A DNA stretch of 64,000 bases from UM-FILTER-47-13 sp964445195 (GCA_964445195.1 CAYUKA010000009.1:1-64000); one strand, 5' to 3'; numbered from the stretch's first letter, positions 17,028-26,637 are shown. Program-made: numbers and translations. The notes: generated by a model from the sequence alone, not told the origin.

Positions 17028-18006
17028 GGAACACCTTAAATCCCTGATCTTCGGTCACATTTTTAAATTCGGTAAAACAGACATCCAGTGCCGTTTCATA
17101 GGGCAGATGCGCGTTCGCGACCATCCATAGCCTGCCGCCGGGCTTCAGCGCCGCCGCCGCGACCTTGATGAAATCGGTGCCGATCGCATATTGCGCGGTC
17201 CGGCCGGCGTGAAAGGGCGGGTTCATAACCACCGCGTCGAGCAGCGGCAGGGTGCCCTGCTTTCTGGTCAGGTCGGCCCACAGATAATGGATCGCCTCAT
17301 CCGCGCCGATATTTCGCGCGCAGGCTTCAAGCGCCCGGTGATCGGCATCAATGCAATAGAGCGCCGTAATGTCCGGCTGCCGCGCCCGCAAATCAGCGGC
17401 AAGATAACCGTAGCCGCAGCCGAAATCAGCCACCGCGCCGCTGAGAGTCTTCTCCGGGATATGCGCGGCCAGCAGCGCCGAACCGGCATCGACCTTGTCC
17501 CAGCCGAAAATGCCGGGCTGCGAAACAAAGCGTCCGTCCAGCACCGGCTGCAGCGCCCCTTCTGCCCGCCAGTCCGGCATGGTATGGCCGTTTGCAGGCG
17601 CCCAGACAACCCGGCCCTTATGCTTGGACAATTCTTCCGGCGCCAGGCCGCAGGCCTTAAGATCGGCGGCGAGCCGCCGGCCCCCGGCTTCATTGCCCCC
17701 GGCGCAGACCAGCATGCCGCCCGGCTTTATCCGTTCCAGCGCGCAGGCGATCAGGTAGCGGGTTTCCACCGCGTTCTTCGCCGCCAGTACCAGCGCCATC
17801 GCATACGGGCCGTCATCGGGAATCACCGCCACCGCGCCATCGGCCAATGGTTTGAAATATTGCTGAATCACCGTGCCCGGCGGCAGGCGGTTATCCTTAT
17901 GCCCGTTCATGAACAGCACCGGCCCGTTGTCCGGCCCATTGTCCGGCCAAGACAGCCGCCCGGTTTCAAACGGATAAAGCAGGGTTTCAAGGGCTGTATT
18001 ATTCAT
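17014..18006 (-). CDS. rsmC: 16S rRNA m2G1207 methyltransferase (RsmC-like)
   Basis: A 330-residue class I SAM methyltransferase with the two-domain RsmC layout: a degenerate N-terminal half (residues 1-150) and a catalytic half with the SAM loop VADFGCGYGYLA (192-203), acidic CIDAD (218-222) and the target-base motif NPPF (262-265) of N2-guanine methylases. It would modify the small ribosomal subunit. A short duplicated PDNGP phrase is visible near residue 21-28. The HAD phosphatase gene follows with a 14-bp overlap. Confidence 0.8.
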   Translation of the reverse strand: MNNTALETLLYPFETGRLSWPDNGPDNGPVLFMNGHKDNRLPPGTVIQQYFKPLADGAVAVIPDDGPYAMALVLAAKNAVETRYLIACALERIKPGGMLVCAGGNEAGGRRLAADLKACGLAPEELSKHKGRVVWAPANGHTMPDWRAEGALQPVLDGRFVSQPGIFGWDKVDAGSALLAAHIPEKTLSGAVADFGCGYGYLAADLRARQPDITALYCIDADHRALEACARNIGADEAIHYLWADLTRKQGTLPLLDAVVMNPPFHAGRTAQYAIGTDFIKVAAAALKPGGRLWMVANAHLPYETALDVCFTEFKNVTEDQGFKVFHARK

Positions 18007-18049
18007 ACCTCCACCCTATAGGGACTCGTGCAAAACCGTAAGTCAAAAC

Positions 18050-18167
18050 CGTCATTGCGAGGGCGCGCAGCGACCGCGGCAATCCATACGGTGCATGGAT
18101 TGCTTCGTCGGCATTCGGCTCATGCGACTTCGTCGCTTCGAACCTGAAAAGCCTCCTCGCAATGACG
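18050..18167. repeat. Palindromic intergenic element, GTCATTGCGAG family, copy 1
   Basis: A 13-bp perfect inverted repeat (CGTCATTGCGAGG at 18050-18062 and its complement at 18155-18167) encloses an inner hairpin GCAATCCAT/ATGGATTGC (18079-18087 and 18095-18103). It lies between the rsmC start and the RTX gene terminator. Related elements are at 43064-43132 and 63064-63219. Confidence 0.7.
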
Positions 18168-18203
18168 TCCCTGAATCACGTTGTATAGCACAAGTTAGAA
18201 ACG

Positions 18204-18240
18204 GAAAATCGCGAGGCCGGGTGGGAAATGGCCTCGCGAT
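18204..18240 (-). terminator. Rho-independent terminator of the RTX gene
   Basis: An 11-bp perfect stem, ATCGCGAGGCC at 18208-18218 with GGCCTCGCGAT at 18230-18240, is followed on the minus strand by a short T run (TTTTCC). It lies 60 bp beyond the RTX gene stop. Confidence 0.7.
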
Positions 18241-18300
18241 CCGCAGCTACCGTTCCCGGGGGGACCGGTATTCCGTTTTCCTGCACCCGCCCGTTATCTC

Positions 18301-21024
18301 CTATACGGGCAGGCTCTGATCCGTGACCAGGTTGCCATCGGCCAGCAGATCAGACAGCCCCGCACCGCCCAGACCACCATCGAAGGTGACGAGCGTCACA
18401 AAATCATTACCCTGGCCGTCGGCATTGACCTGCAGGACCGTATCATCGCCGCTATTGACCAGGGCCATAAACTCATTCACATCGTCAAGGGCCGCATCGA
18501 ACCCTTCCAGCACATCGGTAATGTTCAGCACATCGCCATCCGTTCCGGTTTCAAAATCCATGATCGTATCGCCGGCCTCGGCGACCGAGCGGAACAGGAA
18601 GATATCCGCGCCCTGATCGCCATACAGCGTATCCGCCCCGGTGCCGCCGATCAGCAGGTCATCGCCGATGCCGCCATCCAGAATATCGTCACCGGCGCCG
18701 CCATCGAGAATATCGCCGTCATCCGCCAGCAACACGATTTCAGTCTGGCTCTGCACCGTCAGGTCGAAGACAACGTCGTTGTAATCGGCATCGCCGAGAT
18801 TCGGCAGGTCCTCAAAGCCGATGCGCAGCGTGTCATTATCCTGTTCTGCGCCGTCATGTTCCGCCGTCACGTTATTAAGCAGGAACGAGGCCACACCCAG
18901 ATCCGAGTTGTGGATGGAGAACAGGTCAACCCGGGCGATTTGCAGCCCGGCCCCGAAATCGGCCGCCGCCAGCGTCAAATCGACAATGCCGTTCACGGGT
19001 GCGGTATTACTCAGATCGAACTCACCCAGCACAGGGTTGCCCATGTCACCGGCGAAATAGATCTTATAATCAATGCCGTCATCAAGGTTATTGGCGCCGA
19101 TATCGGCCAGCGTCAGCGTCAGCCGGTCAGCGGCGTCATCCAGCGTCACTTCCAGCAGCTCGCCGGGCTTCCAGACCTTGTTGCTGCCATTGCCCTTGAT
19201 GCCGATGCCGTTGCCGTCACCGGTCTTGACCCATTTCAGCGTGCCGGTATCCAGCGCCGGGTTGAGCGGATCGCCGACAGAAACGGTTACGCCGTTCTTG
19301 CTGACCGAACCGGGACCGCCCTTCAGATCGAAATTATCCGGGTTCATGACCGACAGGCTGTCATCAACCAGCCCGGACACCACATGCACCGCGCCATCCG
19401 GGTTCAGAGCCGGCGCGCCGTCACGCGGCGTCGTGTGATAGACCGGCCCGTTCAGGACGGTTTCGCCGCTGCCGTCGGTAAAGACGAGGCTGATATCCGC
19501 GCCGTTATCATTGATCGTCGCCAGCCGTTCACCGGCGCCGTTATAATCGAAAATGAATTCCAGCGCCCCATTCTCCAGGTCAAGCCCGTCAAAATCGTTC
19601 TTGCGGTCGCCATCGGCAATAATAAAGAAACCGAAATCCGTATCCGGCGCGCCGGGCAGGTTGATGGTCGCCGCCGTGCCGCTGGTGAAATCCTTGACGT
19701 TCGGAAAGGCCAGCGCGGCCGTCTGGATCGTGCCGTCGAGCGCGATATTGTAAAAGCCGAGTGAATTGTTGAAACCCGCCCCGGTGGTCAGGAAGGTAAT
19801 TTCCGCCGTGGTCGTAAAATCAACCGACAAGTCACCGGCAGCCACGCCCAGCGCATTATCGCCCGGCGGCACCAGGTCGAGGATATCGACCCGCTCGGCC
19901 AGTGAAGGGAAGGTCACTGTGCTGTTAAATGTATGCTCATTGGTGGTGATCTCGATAAAGTCGCTGCTGCTGCTGGCGCCGCCAAACAAAGTGTCATTAC
20001 CGGCGCCGCCGCGCAGCGTATCGTTGCCGAGGCTACCGTAAAGCTCGTCCGCCCCGTCGCCGCCGTCAAGGCTGTCATCGCCAAAACCGCCGAACAGATT
20101 GTCGTTGCCGTCTTCGCCGTTCAGCGTGTCATTGCCGACCGACGACCACAGATAATCATCGCCCGCACCGCCATTGATGATAATATCGCCGTATTCAAGG
20201 CTGCTGTGGGTCAGGTCGATCATATCGCTGCCGGCCCCGGCGTCGATCTGCTCGATATCGATGAGCTGCAGCGATCCGGCATCCGAGTGATGCGTATGGT
20301 ACGGATCATCAAGAAACAGCGAATCATCGCCATCGGTCATCACCAGCGTGTCGAAGCCGCTGCCGCCGTTAAATACATCCTGGCTGAGATTGGTGCCGGA
20401 GATATTAACCAGCGCCGCCGTGCCGGTGACGCCAGGCGACCCGACATTATAAGCGTAAAAACCGTCGGCGAACTGGCCGTCGGCAAAAAAGACCAGCGTG
20501 TCATCGCCGTCTTCGCCGTTCAGGATATCGGCATCGGCGCCGCCGCTGAGCCAGTCATTGCCGCTGATCATGTCGCCGAGACCGTTACCGCCATTGACAA
20601 TATCGTTGCCCGGGCCGCCATCGATAATGTCATCGCCCTGGCGGCCGTTAAGCAGATCATCGCCAACATTCGACCAGATCAGGTCATCCGCGCCGCCGCC
20701 GTCGACTTCAATATCGCCAAGATCAAAATTGGTACTGGCCAGCTGGATGACATCGCCGCCGGCCCCGGCAAAGAACACTTCAACATTATTGACCATCCGT
20801 TCGCCGGTCTGCAGATTTTCGAGAAACAGCGCATCGCCGATATTGGTCATCAGCAGCGTATCGATACCGGCCAGCCCTTCATAGCTGTCCGTATTCACAT
20901 TTTTTTCGTCATCGATTGAAAAAGACTGGCCCGAATACGGGTTGACGATCGTCAGGGTCAGATTCTGCATCTGGCCCTGGAAAAAGAAAATATCATTAAA
21001 GTTTGTGCCTGTTTGATCAGCCAT
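18301..21024 (-). CDS. RTX-type secreted calcium-binding protein with DUF4114-like domain
   Basis: A 907-residue acidic protein with no Sec signal and three groups of GGxGxDxL nonapeptides, at about 113-155, 285-350 and 767-805, which form calcium-binding parallel beta rolls outside the cell. Between groups two and three is a beta-rich region. GFEDLPNLGDADYNDVVFDL is the signature of DUF4114. The C-terminal 100 residues (LFRSVAEAGDTIMDFETGTDGDVLNITDVL) match the type I secretion target region. It is probably exported by a type I system encoded elsewhere. Ends with its own terminator. No enzyme domain recognised, so surface or matrix function is inferred. Confidence 0.85.
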   Translation of the reverse strand: MADQTGTNFNDIFFFQGQMQNLTLTIVNPYSGQSFSIDDEKNVNTDSYEGLAGIDTLLMTNIGDALFLENLQTGERMVNNVEVFFAGAGGDVIQLASTNFDLGDIEVDGGGADDLIWSNVGDDLLNGRQGDDIIDGGPGNDIVNGGNGLGDMISGNDWLSGGADADILNGEDGDDTLVFFADGQFADGFYAYNVGSPGVTGTAALVNISGTNLSQDVFNGGSGFDTLVMTDGDDSLFLDDPYHTHHSDAGSLQLIDIEQIDAGAGSDMIDLTHSSLEYGDIIINGGAGDDYLWSSVGNDTLNGEDGNDNLFGGFGDDSLDGGDGADELYGSLGNDTLRGGAGNDTLFGGASSSSDFIEITTNEHTFNSTVTFPSLAERVDILDLVPPGDNALGVAAGDLSVDFTTTAEITFLTTGAGFNNSLGFYNIALDGTIQTAALAFPNVKDFTSGTAATINLPGAPDTDFGFFIIADGDRKNDFDGLDLENGALEFIFDYNGAGERLATINDNGADISLVFTDGSGETVLNGPVYHTTPRDGAPALNPDGAVHVVSGLVDDSLSVMNPDNFDLKGGPGSVSKNGVTVSVGDPLNPALDTGTLKWVKTGDGNGIGIKGNGSNKVWKPGELLEVTLDDAADRLTLTLADIGANNLDDGIDYKIYFAGDMGNPVLGEFDLSNTAPVNGIVDLTLAAADFGAGLQIARVDLFSIHNSDLGVASFLLNNVTAEHDGAEQDNDTLRIGFEDLPNLGDADYNDVVFDLTVQSQTEIVLLADDGDILDGGAGDDILDGGIGDDLLIGGTGADTLYGDQGADIFLFRSVAEAGDTIMDFETGTDGDVLNITDVLEGFDAALDDVNEFMALVNSGDDTVLQVNADGQGNDFVTLVTFDGGLGGAGLSDLLADGNLVTDQSLPV

Positions 21025-21360
21025 GGCAACCTAACCCACCGTCCTCACGTTACTAACATATTGTTTTTTCTTTTATATAAGAGGCCCCTGATTTACAGGA
21101 TCTCTTCTCCCCCATCTTCCAGTTTCAGCTACAAAGATTAAAACTTTATGTAAATTTTTTATTATATTGAGATGGTTTTTGTGGGAATCAGGCGGCAAAT
21201 TTAGCACTGAACGGTACTGACAGCCGGTTTCACATTTTATTCTTAAATTACTGATATTTGATTTTGCAATGAAGCGCGCGCCGATAGTGCCCGATAGTGG
21301 TTGACAAACGCCGCCCTATCGCCGATAGCAAAAGGCAATCGACACTGTAAAATCATCCTG
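21025..21360. other. AT-rich divergent promoter region
   Basis: The gap between the RTX gene and the MATE gene is AT-rich, especially 21060-21080 and 21130-21180. It must hold promoters for both. A TTGACA at 21301-21306 points towards the MATE gene but its -10 is weak. No further gene is seen. Confidence 0.5.
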
Positions 21361-22755
21361 ATGAGCCACACAAACGTTAACCCCGCCTATGCCCGCAAAG
21401 GCGATCTGACCACCGGCCCGGTTACGGGGCACCTGGTGCGCCTGACTGTGCCGATGATCTGGGGCATTTTCGCGATTATCAGCTTCCAGCTGGTCGATAC
21501 GTTTTTTATCTCGCTGCTCGGCACGCAGGCGCTGGCGGCGCTGACCTTTACCTTTCCCGTCACCTTCGCGATTTTTACGATGATTATGGGCCTGAGCATC
21601 GCGACTTCCTCGGTCGTCTCGCGCCAGATCGGCGAAGGCAACGAGGATAAGGTCAAGCGGCTCGTCACTCACGGGCTGATTTTCGCGCTGCTGACCGGCC
21701 TGACGCTGGCCGCGGTCGGGCTGGGGCTGATGACGCCGCTGTTCCGGGCGATGGGCGCAGATGACACAATGATGCCGCTGATCCGCGATTATATGAACAT
21801 CTGGTTCGCGGGCGCCGTCTGCCTGACCCTGCCGCTGGTCGGCAACGCGGCGCTGCGCGCCGGCGGCAATACGACCATCCCGGCCCTGATCATGATTATC
21901 GCGGCCGTGACCAATGTCATTCTCGATCCGCTGCTGATTTTCGGCCTGTTCGGCTTTCCGCGGCTGGAACTGCAGGGCGCGGCCATCGCCACGGTGATCG
22001 CCAATAGCGGCGCGATGCTGGCCGGGCTGTATGTGCTGCATGTTAAAAAGCGCATGATCTGCCGTGACGGCCTGCATTTGCGCCATTTCGGCGATTCGGT
22101 CAAGCGGCTGGCCTTTATTGCGATCCCGGCCGGCCTGACCGGGGCGATCCAACCGATCGCCAACGGCGTGATTATTGCGCTGCTGGCCGGTTACGGCGCA
22201 GAAACCGTTGCCGCCTTCGGCGTTGCCACACGGCTGGAAGCCTTTGCGTTCGTCATTGTCATGGCCCTGGCCACCGGCATGGCGCCGATTATCGGCCAGA
22301 ACTGGGGCGCGAAACGTTATGACCGGGTCGAAGCGACGTTGCACAAGGCCTTTACCTTTGCCGTCGGCTGGTCGCTGCTGGTCGCGCTGGTCTTTATGCT
22401 GTTCGCCAAACCGCTGGCCGGGCTGTTTTCGCCGGATAACGACCCGGCTTTCATCCATGCCGCGACGCTGTATTTCTGGCTGGTCGCGCTGACCTATGCG
22501 CCCGGTAACCTCGTCCAGGGCTGGAGCAGCGCCTTTAATGCCATGGGCATGCCCCAGCGCAGCGCCATGATGATCGGGATCAAACTGCTGGCGCTGCAAA
22601 TTCCGCTGGCGCTGGCCGGTCATCACTATTTCGGGCTGACCGGGATTTTCGCGGCGATCGCAATTACCAACTTAGTCTCCGGTGTCGGCTTCCACCTGCT
22701 GAACAGGCGGCTGTGCAGGCAGCAGCGCCAGGCTGCCCCGCAAGGGGCGGCCTGA
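21361..22755 (+). CDS. MATE family multidrug/cation antiporter
   Basis: A polytopic inner-membrane protein of 464 residues with 12 predicted hydrophobic segments in two homologous halves. Typical MATE phrases are PMIWGIFAIISFQLVDTFFISLLG in the first helix pair and GLSIATSSVVSRQIGEGN. It would export organic cations or drugs using a sodium or proton gradient. I set the start at the ATG at 21361 (MSHTNVNPAYARKG), since the frame upstream begins at a TTG and lacks family resemblance. Substrate unknown. Confidence 0.85.
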   Translation: MSHTNVNPAYARKGDLTTGPVTGHLVRLTVPMIWGIFAIISFQLVDTFFISLLGTQALAALTFTFPVTFAIFTMIMGLSIATSSVVSRQIGEGNEDKVKRLVTHGLIFALLTGLTLAAVGLGLMTPLFRAMGADDTMMPLIRDYMNIWFAGAVCLTLPLVGNAALRAGGNTTIPALIMIIAAVTNVILDPLLIFGLFGFPRLELQGAAIATVIANSGAMLAGLYVLHVKKRMICRDGLHLRHFGDSVKRLAFIAIPAGLTGAIQPIANGVIIALLAGYGAETVAAFGVATRLEAFAFVIVMALATGMAPIIGQNWGAKRYDRVEATLHKAFTFAVGWSLLVALVFMLFAKPLAGLFSPDNDPAFIHAATLYFWLVALTYAPGNLVQGWSSAFNAMGMPQRSAMMIGIKLLALQIPLALAGHHYFGLTGIFAAIAITNLVSGVGFHLLNRRLCRQQRQAAPQGAA

Positions 22756-22761
22756 TAGCGC

Positions 22762-23640
22762 CTAATTCTCAAACATATTGAGCATCCGGTCGACAATCGT
22801 GCCCGGCGTTACTTCCGGCGGCTCGAAATCAGCCAGCGCCTCCGGCGCCATGCCCTGCAGGAAGCCGCCGCGCAACGAGGATTGCGCCGCGACCTGCACG
22901 ACATAGCCGAGAATCTGGGTCATGGCCTGCGAGGCAATCACGCCGTTTTCTTCCTCGCCGAGGCCGCGAATCCGGATTTCCGGCATTGTCACCGGCTCCA
23001 TCTCGTTCTTCAGCAATGTCGAAGCCGGCCGCAGCGCCGCCTTGCCGATCAGCAGCTCGCGCACAATGACCCTGGTCGGTTCCTGCGCGCTTTCATGTTC
23101 AAGGCTGGCCTTGCTGTTTACATGGTCGGTGATTTCAGTCAGGTTGGTACCCCATTCCTTGACCTCGAGATTGACCGCCGCGCCATCGACCCGGATATTA
23201 TCGAACACCAGCAAATCCTTGCTGATTTCGGCCGTGGTGATCGCGATTTGCTCAAAGCGCATGGCATAGGGAGACGCCTCGTAACCTTCCGGGTTGGCGA
23301 TCTGCACGCCTTTGACCATCACGCGCCGCTCCTGCAGGCTGACATCAAGGCTGTCGATACTGACCGCAACGCCGAGCGACGCGGTCGCCAGCTTTTCCAC
23401 CGCCGCCTTGCCGTAGGCGCCGAGATTCATCATCAGGATCACGGCCACCACCGCGGCCACAGCGATCACTGCTGCCGCAATGGCCAGCCGCTGGCCGCCG
23501 CCGCTACCGGAAGACGGCGTTTCGGAACCGCCCTTCCCGGATTCGTCTTTCTCAGGGCCGTCCTGTGGCGCGTCCTTTTTGGTTTTGTCTTTGGCAGCGG
23601 TCTTTTTCGCGGTGCTTTTGGCGGCACTTTTCGTGGCCAT
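22762..23640 (-). CDS. AsmA/DUF748-like single-pass membrane protein
   Basis: A 292-residue protein. The first 50 residues are a Lys/Ala and Ser/Gly-rich cytoplasmic tail, followed by one membrane helix (about 51-73, LAIAAAVIAVAAVVAVILMM). The remainder begins VEKLATASLGVAVSIDSLDVSLQERRVMVKGVQIANPEGY, the opening of the AsmA-type repeat, and continues as beta-rich sequence that would lie in the periplasm. AsmA-like proteins help lipids cross to the outer membrane. This one is short, more like a fragment of the family. The gene converges on the MATE gene. Confidence 0.65.
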   Translation of the reverse strand: MATKSAAKSTAKKTAAKDKTKKDAPQDGPEKDESGKGGSETPSSGSGGGQRLAIAAAVIAVAAVVAVILMMNLGAYGKAAVEKLATASLGVAVSIDSLDVSLQERRVMVKGVQIANPEGYEASPYAMRFEQIAITTAEISKDLLVFDNIRVDGAAVNLEVKEWGTNLTEITDHVNSKASLEHESAQEPTRVIVRELLIGKAALRPASTLLKNEMEPVTMPEIRIRGLGEEENGVIASQAMTQILGYVVQVAAQSSLRGGFLQGMAPEALADFEPPEVTPGTIVDRMLNMFEN

Positions 23641-23794
23641 GGGCTGATCCTTTCATCAGAGATAATTACAATCGGGATAATAACAGTCGGGTATTACAGT
23701 CAAAAACCGCCCTTATGCTGCCCGATTTTTGCCCGCGGTTCAAGATATGCTGGTATCATGTAACAATCCGAGCCCGCGCCGCGAATAGTATTTC

Positions 23795-24505
23795 ATGAGT
23801 CCTGAGCCTGAACCGTTCATAAGCCGTTACAAACACTGGCTGGCGCTGTCCGGCCTGATCCTGCTGGCGCTGCTGGCCTGGGCCGCGGGGCTGCATGACA
23901 CGCTGACGCTGGCCGGGTTCCAGACATATAAAGACGCGCTGCTAACCTATACGCAAGACCATGCCGTTATTGCCGCCGCCGCTTATATCGTGATTTATGC
24001 GGCCTCTGTCGCCCTATCGCTGCCGGCCGCCACGCTGATGACGCTGGCCGGTGGCTTTTTGTTCGGCAAATGGTGGGGCACGCTGTATGTCGTTACTGCC
24101 GCGACAATCGGCGCGACGCTGATCTTCCTGATCGCCCGCTCGACCTTCGGCGCGGCCCTGCGGGCCAAAGCCGGAACGGTTTACACAAAAATCGCCGTTC
24201 ATCTGGACGAGAACGCGGCAGGGTATCTACTGTTCATGCGGCTGGTGCCGTTATTCCCGTTCGTGCTGGTCAATATCGTGCCGGCACTGGTCCCGGTTAA
24301 GCTGCGGGTTTTCGTGCTGACCACCTTTTTCGGCATCATCCCGGGCAGTTTCGTTTATACCAATCTCGGTGCCGAACTGGGCGAGGTTGAAAGCCTGACC
24401 GGCCTTGTTTCGACCGATACGCTGCTGGCCTTTACATTACTCGGGCTTTTCGCTCTGATACCGGTTATCTACAAAACCGTAAAGGCGCGCTATGAACGAT
24501 CATAA
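23795..24505 (+). CDS. TVP38/TMEM64 family (VTT domain) membrane protein
   Basis: A 236-residue inner-membrane protein. The VTT/DedA-like core is visible as LSLPAATLMTLAGGFLFGKWWGTLYVV and the re-entrant region RLVPLFPFVLVNIVPALVPV, with FFGIIPGSFVYTNLGAELG after it. Relatives are thought to act in lipid or ion transport. Its last 14 bp overlap the start of a flavin oxidoreductase gene, a gene pairing known in other bacteria, so the two products probably work together. Confidence 0.85.
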   Translation: MSPEPEPFISRYKHWLALSGLILLALLAWAAGLHDTLTLAGFQTYKDALLTYTQDHAVIAAAAYIVIYAASVALSLPAATLMTLAGGFLFGKWWGTLYVVTAATIGATLIFLIARSTFGAALRAKAGTVYTKIAVHLDENAAGYLLFMRLVPLFPFVLVNIVPALVPVKLRVFVLTTFFGIIPGSFVYTNLGAELGEVESLTGLVSTDTLLAFTLLGLFALIPVIYKTVKARYERS

Positions 24506-25979
24506 CCGGCAACAAACTCAAACCACACGGCCAAAGACGCTCCCAGGCACACTCCATGTCGATCTCGCCGTGATCGGCGCCGGGGCCGCCGGCCTGTCTG
24601 TCGCCGCCGGGGCGGTCCGGCTGGGCTTTGACGTGGCGCTGATCGAAAAAGGCGAGATGGGCGGCGAATGCCTGAATAGCGGCTGCGTGCCCTCAAAAGC
24701 GCTGCTGGCCGCCGCCAAGGCCGCACATACGATGCGTACGGCTGATACGTACGGCCTGCCGGCCGCTTCACTGGGCGCCGGTTATGATTACCGCCGGGTC
24801 AAAACCCATATCGACACGGTGATTCGCGGCATCGCCCCGCATGATTCGCAGGAGCGGTTCGAGGGCATGGGTGTTAAGGTGTTTCGCGCCGCCGCCCGCC
24901 TGACCGGGCCAAACACGCTGATCGCCGGCGACCGGGAGATCCGGGCGCGCTATATCGTTATCGCCACCGGGGCCGGTCCGGCCATCCCGCCCATCACCGG
25001 CCTTGACTCGGACAAGGTGCTGACCAATGAAACGGTTTTCACCCTAACGCAGCAGCCCGGTCACCTGGTGATTCTCGGCGGCGGCGCGATCGGCATGGAG
25101 CTGGCGCAGGCTTACCGCCGTCTTGGCAGTCAAGTGACGCTGCTTGATGCCGGGCCGGTGCTGCCGCGCGATGACCGGACGCTGGCTGGCACGCTGCGCG
25201 ACGTGCTGCGCGATGAAGGGGTCCGGATTTACGAATCGGTTACCGTTGAAAGCGTGGAATGGCGCGGCGACGCCCCGTCCGTCACGATCCGCCAGGGCGC
25301 GGATCTGTTCGTCATTGACGGCTCGCATTTGCTGGTCGCCGCCGGACGGCAGCCACGGCTTGACGGGCTGGGGCTGGCGGAAGCGGGCGTGGATTACGAG
25401 AGCGGCGGCATCAAAACCGACCGCCGGCTGCGTACCAGCGTACGCCATATCTACGCCGCCGGTGACGTTGTTGCCGGCGCGCCGCGCTTCACCCACGCCG
25501 CCGGTTATGAGGCCGGGATCATTATCCGCAATATGATGTTCCGTCTGCCGGCCAAAGCGGACTACAGCACCCTGCCGTGGGTCACCTATACCGACCCGGA
25601 GCTGGCGCAGGTCGGGCTGACCGAAGCGCAGGCCCGCGAACAATACGGGGACAGGATTAAAATATCTTTCTGGCCGCTCAAAGACAGCGACCGCGGCCGG
25701 ATCGACAAACACGTACAAGGGGGGGTCAGGCTGGTCATGGACCCGAAAGGGCGGCTGCGCGGCGCCGCGATCCTCGCGCCGCAGGCCGGGGATATGATCG
25801 GGCTGTGGACGCTGGCGCTCGGGGAAAAGCTCAAACTCAGTAAAATCGCCGGCATGATCGCGCCCTACCCGACCTATGGCGAAGCAGGCAAACAGGCCGC
25901 CGGCGCTTATTTCTCCGATGCGCTGTTCAGCGGCAGAACCCGCTTTGCCATCGGCCTTTTGCAGAAATTACCGTTTTAA
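24492..25979 (+). CDS. FAD-dependent pyridine nucleotide-disulfide oxidoreductase (MerA-like)
   Basis: A 495-residue class I flavoprotein disulfide reductase. The FAD site is VIGAGAAGLS (28-37), the redox pair is Cys60/Cys65 (GGECLNSGCVPSK), the NAD(P) site is VILGGGAIGMELAQ, and IYAAGDV binds FAD again. The dimer-interface motif that normally reads HPT..E is PYPTYGE, so the catalytic His is Tyr. The protein is thus not a standard lipoamide dehydrogenase or mercuric reductase; it lacks the N-terminal heavy-metal domain and C-terminal Cys pair of MerA. Translated with the TVP38 protein. Substrate unknown. Confidence 0.82.
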   Translation: MNDHNRQQTQTTRPKTLPGTLHVDLAVIGAGAAGLSVAAGAVRLGFDVALIEKGEMGGECLNSGCVPSKALLAAAKAAHTMRTADTYGLPAASLGAGYDYRRVKTHIDTVIRGIAPHDSQERFEGMGVKVFRAAARLTGPNTLIAGDREIRARYIVIATGAGPAIPPITGLDSDKVLTNETVFTLTQQPGHLVILGGGAIGMELAQAYRRLGSQVTLLDAGPVLPRDDRTLAGTLRDVLRDEGVRIYESVTVESVEWRGDAPSVTIRQGADLFVIDGSHLLVAAGRQPRLDGLGLAEAGVDYESGGIKTDRRLRTSVRHIYAAGDVVAGAPRFTHAAGYEAGIIIRNMMFRLPAKADYSTLPWVTYTDPELAQVGLTEAQAREQYGDRIKISFWPLKDSDRGRIDKHVQGGVRLVMDPKGRLRGAAILAPQAGDMIGLWTLALGEKLKLSKIAGMIAPYPTYGEAGKQAAGAYFSDALFSGRTRFAIGLLQKLPF

Positions 25980-26124
25980 AACCACTGGCAGCCGCGATCT
26001 GGCTGATACAGATATTGGCCGGGCGAACCCCCTGCATGATAAAATCAACAGGACGCGCCGGGGATGGTTTTCGTCAGGTTTAACTGAATAGGCGGGGTGC
26101 GCGCACACAGGGAAAGCCCTTCGT

Positions 26125-26637
26125 TTAAATAACGCCAAGCCTCCCGGTCAGTATCGCCAAAACCTGCTCCGGCGTTTTGTGAGCGGTATCAATCGCCAGG
26201 TCTTTCGTCTCCCAGGCCTCGTATTCACGGTCCATAACCTCCTGCCATGTGGGCATTTTGTGACCTTTTATATCCGCCCTGCGCATTTCAACCCGCTTTT
26301 TATGCTCTTCCTTATCAGAACAGATAATCTCTATTTCATGGGCTTCAGCCTGATTTTGAACAGCAACGTCTTTCCAGGCCGCACGCGTAATAGCAATGGA
26401 GTTAACAGAATCAGCAATAACAATATTTCCGGCACGAAGATTATCTGCCGCGATATCATAAGCGACCAGATATCCCTCATTCCCAATCTTCATAGCTTCA
26501 AGATTTTTCAGCCGCTGCTCTATCGTGTCTATGCGGATGTAAACGGCTTGCAGCTGTTCAGCCAGAGCTTTTGCCAATGTAGTTTTCCCGGTTCCCGGCA
26601 AACCGCCGAATATTATAAGCGTCGCATTCCTGTTCAC
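26125..26637 (-). CDS. Small P-loop kinase / AAA ATPase
   Basis: A 170-residue protein starting MNRNATLIIFGGLPGTGKTT, so the Walker A loop GLPGTGKTT is at 12-20. The layout (RIDTIEQRLKN, VIADSVNSIAITR) resembles AAA_33 or zeta-toxin-like kinases that phosphorylate small molecules. The DNA is less GC-rich than its neighbours, which hints at lateral transfer. It is followed by no partner gene, so a toxin role is not supported. Substrate unknown. Confidence 0.7.
   Translation of the reverse strand: MNRNATLIIFGGLPGTGKTTLAKALAEQLQAVYIRIDTIEQRLKNLEAMKIGNEGYLVAYDIAADNLRAGNIVIADSVNSIAITRAAWKDVAVQNQAEAHEIEIICSDKEEHKKRVEMRRADIKGHKMPTWQEVMDREYEAWETKDLAIDTAHKTPEQVLAILTGRLGVI

Noticed and set aside
18856..20919. 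Long plus-strand frames opposite the RTX gene
   Set aside because: Shadows produced by the regular GGxGxD codons. The minus frame has true RTX motifs.
21316..22626. A long 436-codon minus-strand frame opposite the MATE gene
   Set aside because: A shadow of the MATE gene: the plus-strand frame has clear membrane helices, while this frame is Gln/Arg-rich noise caused by high GC.
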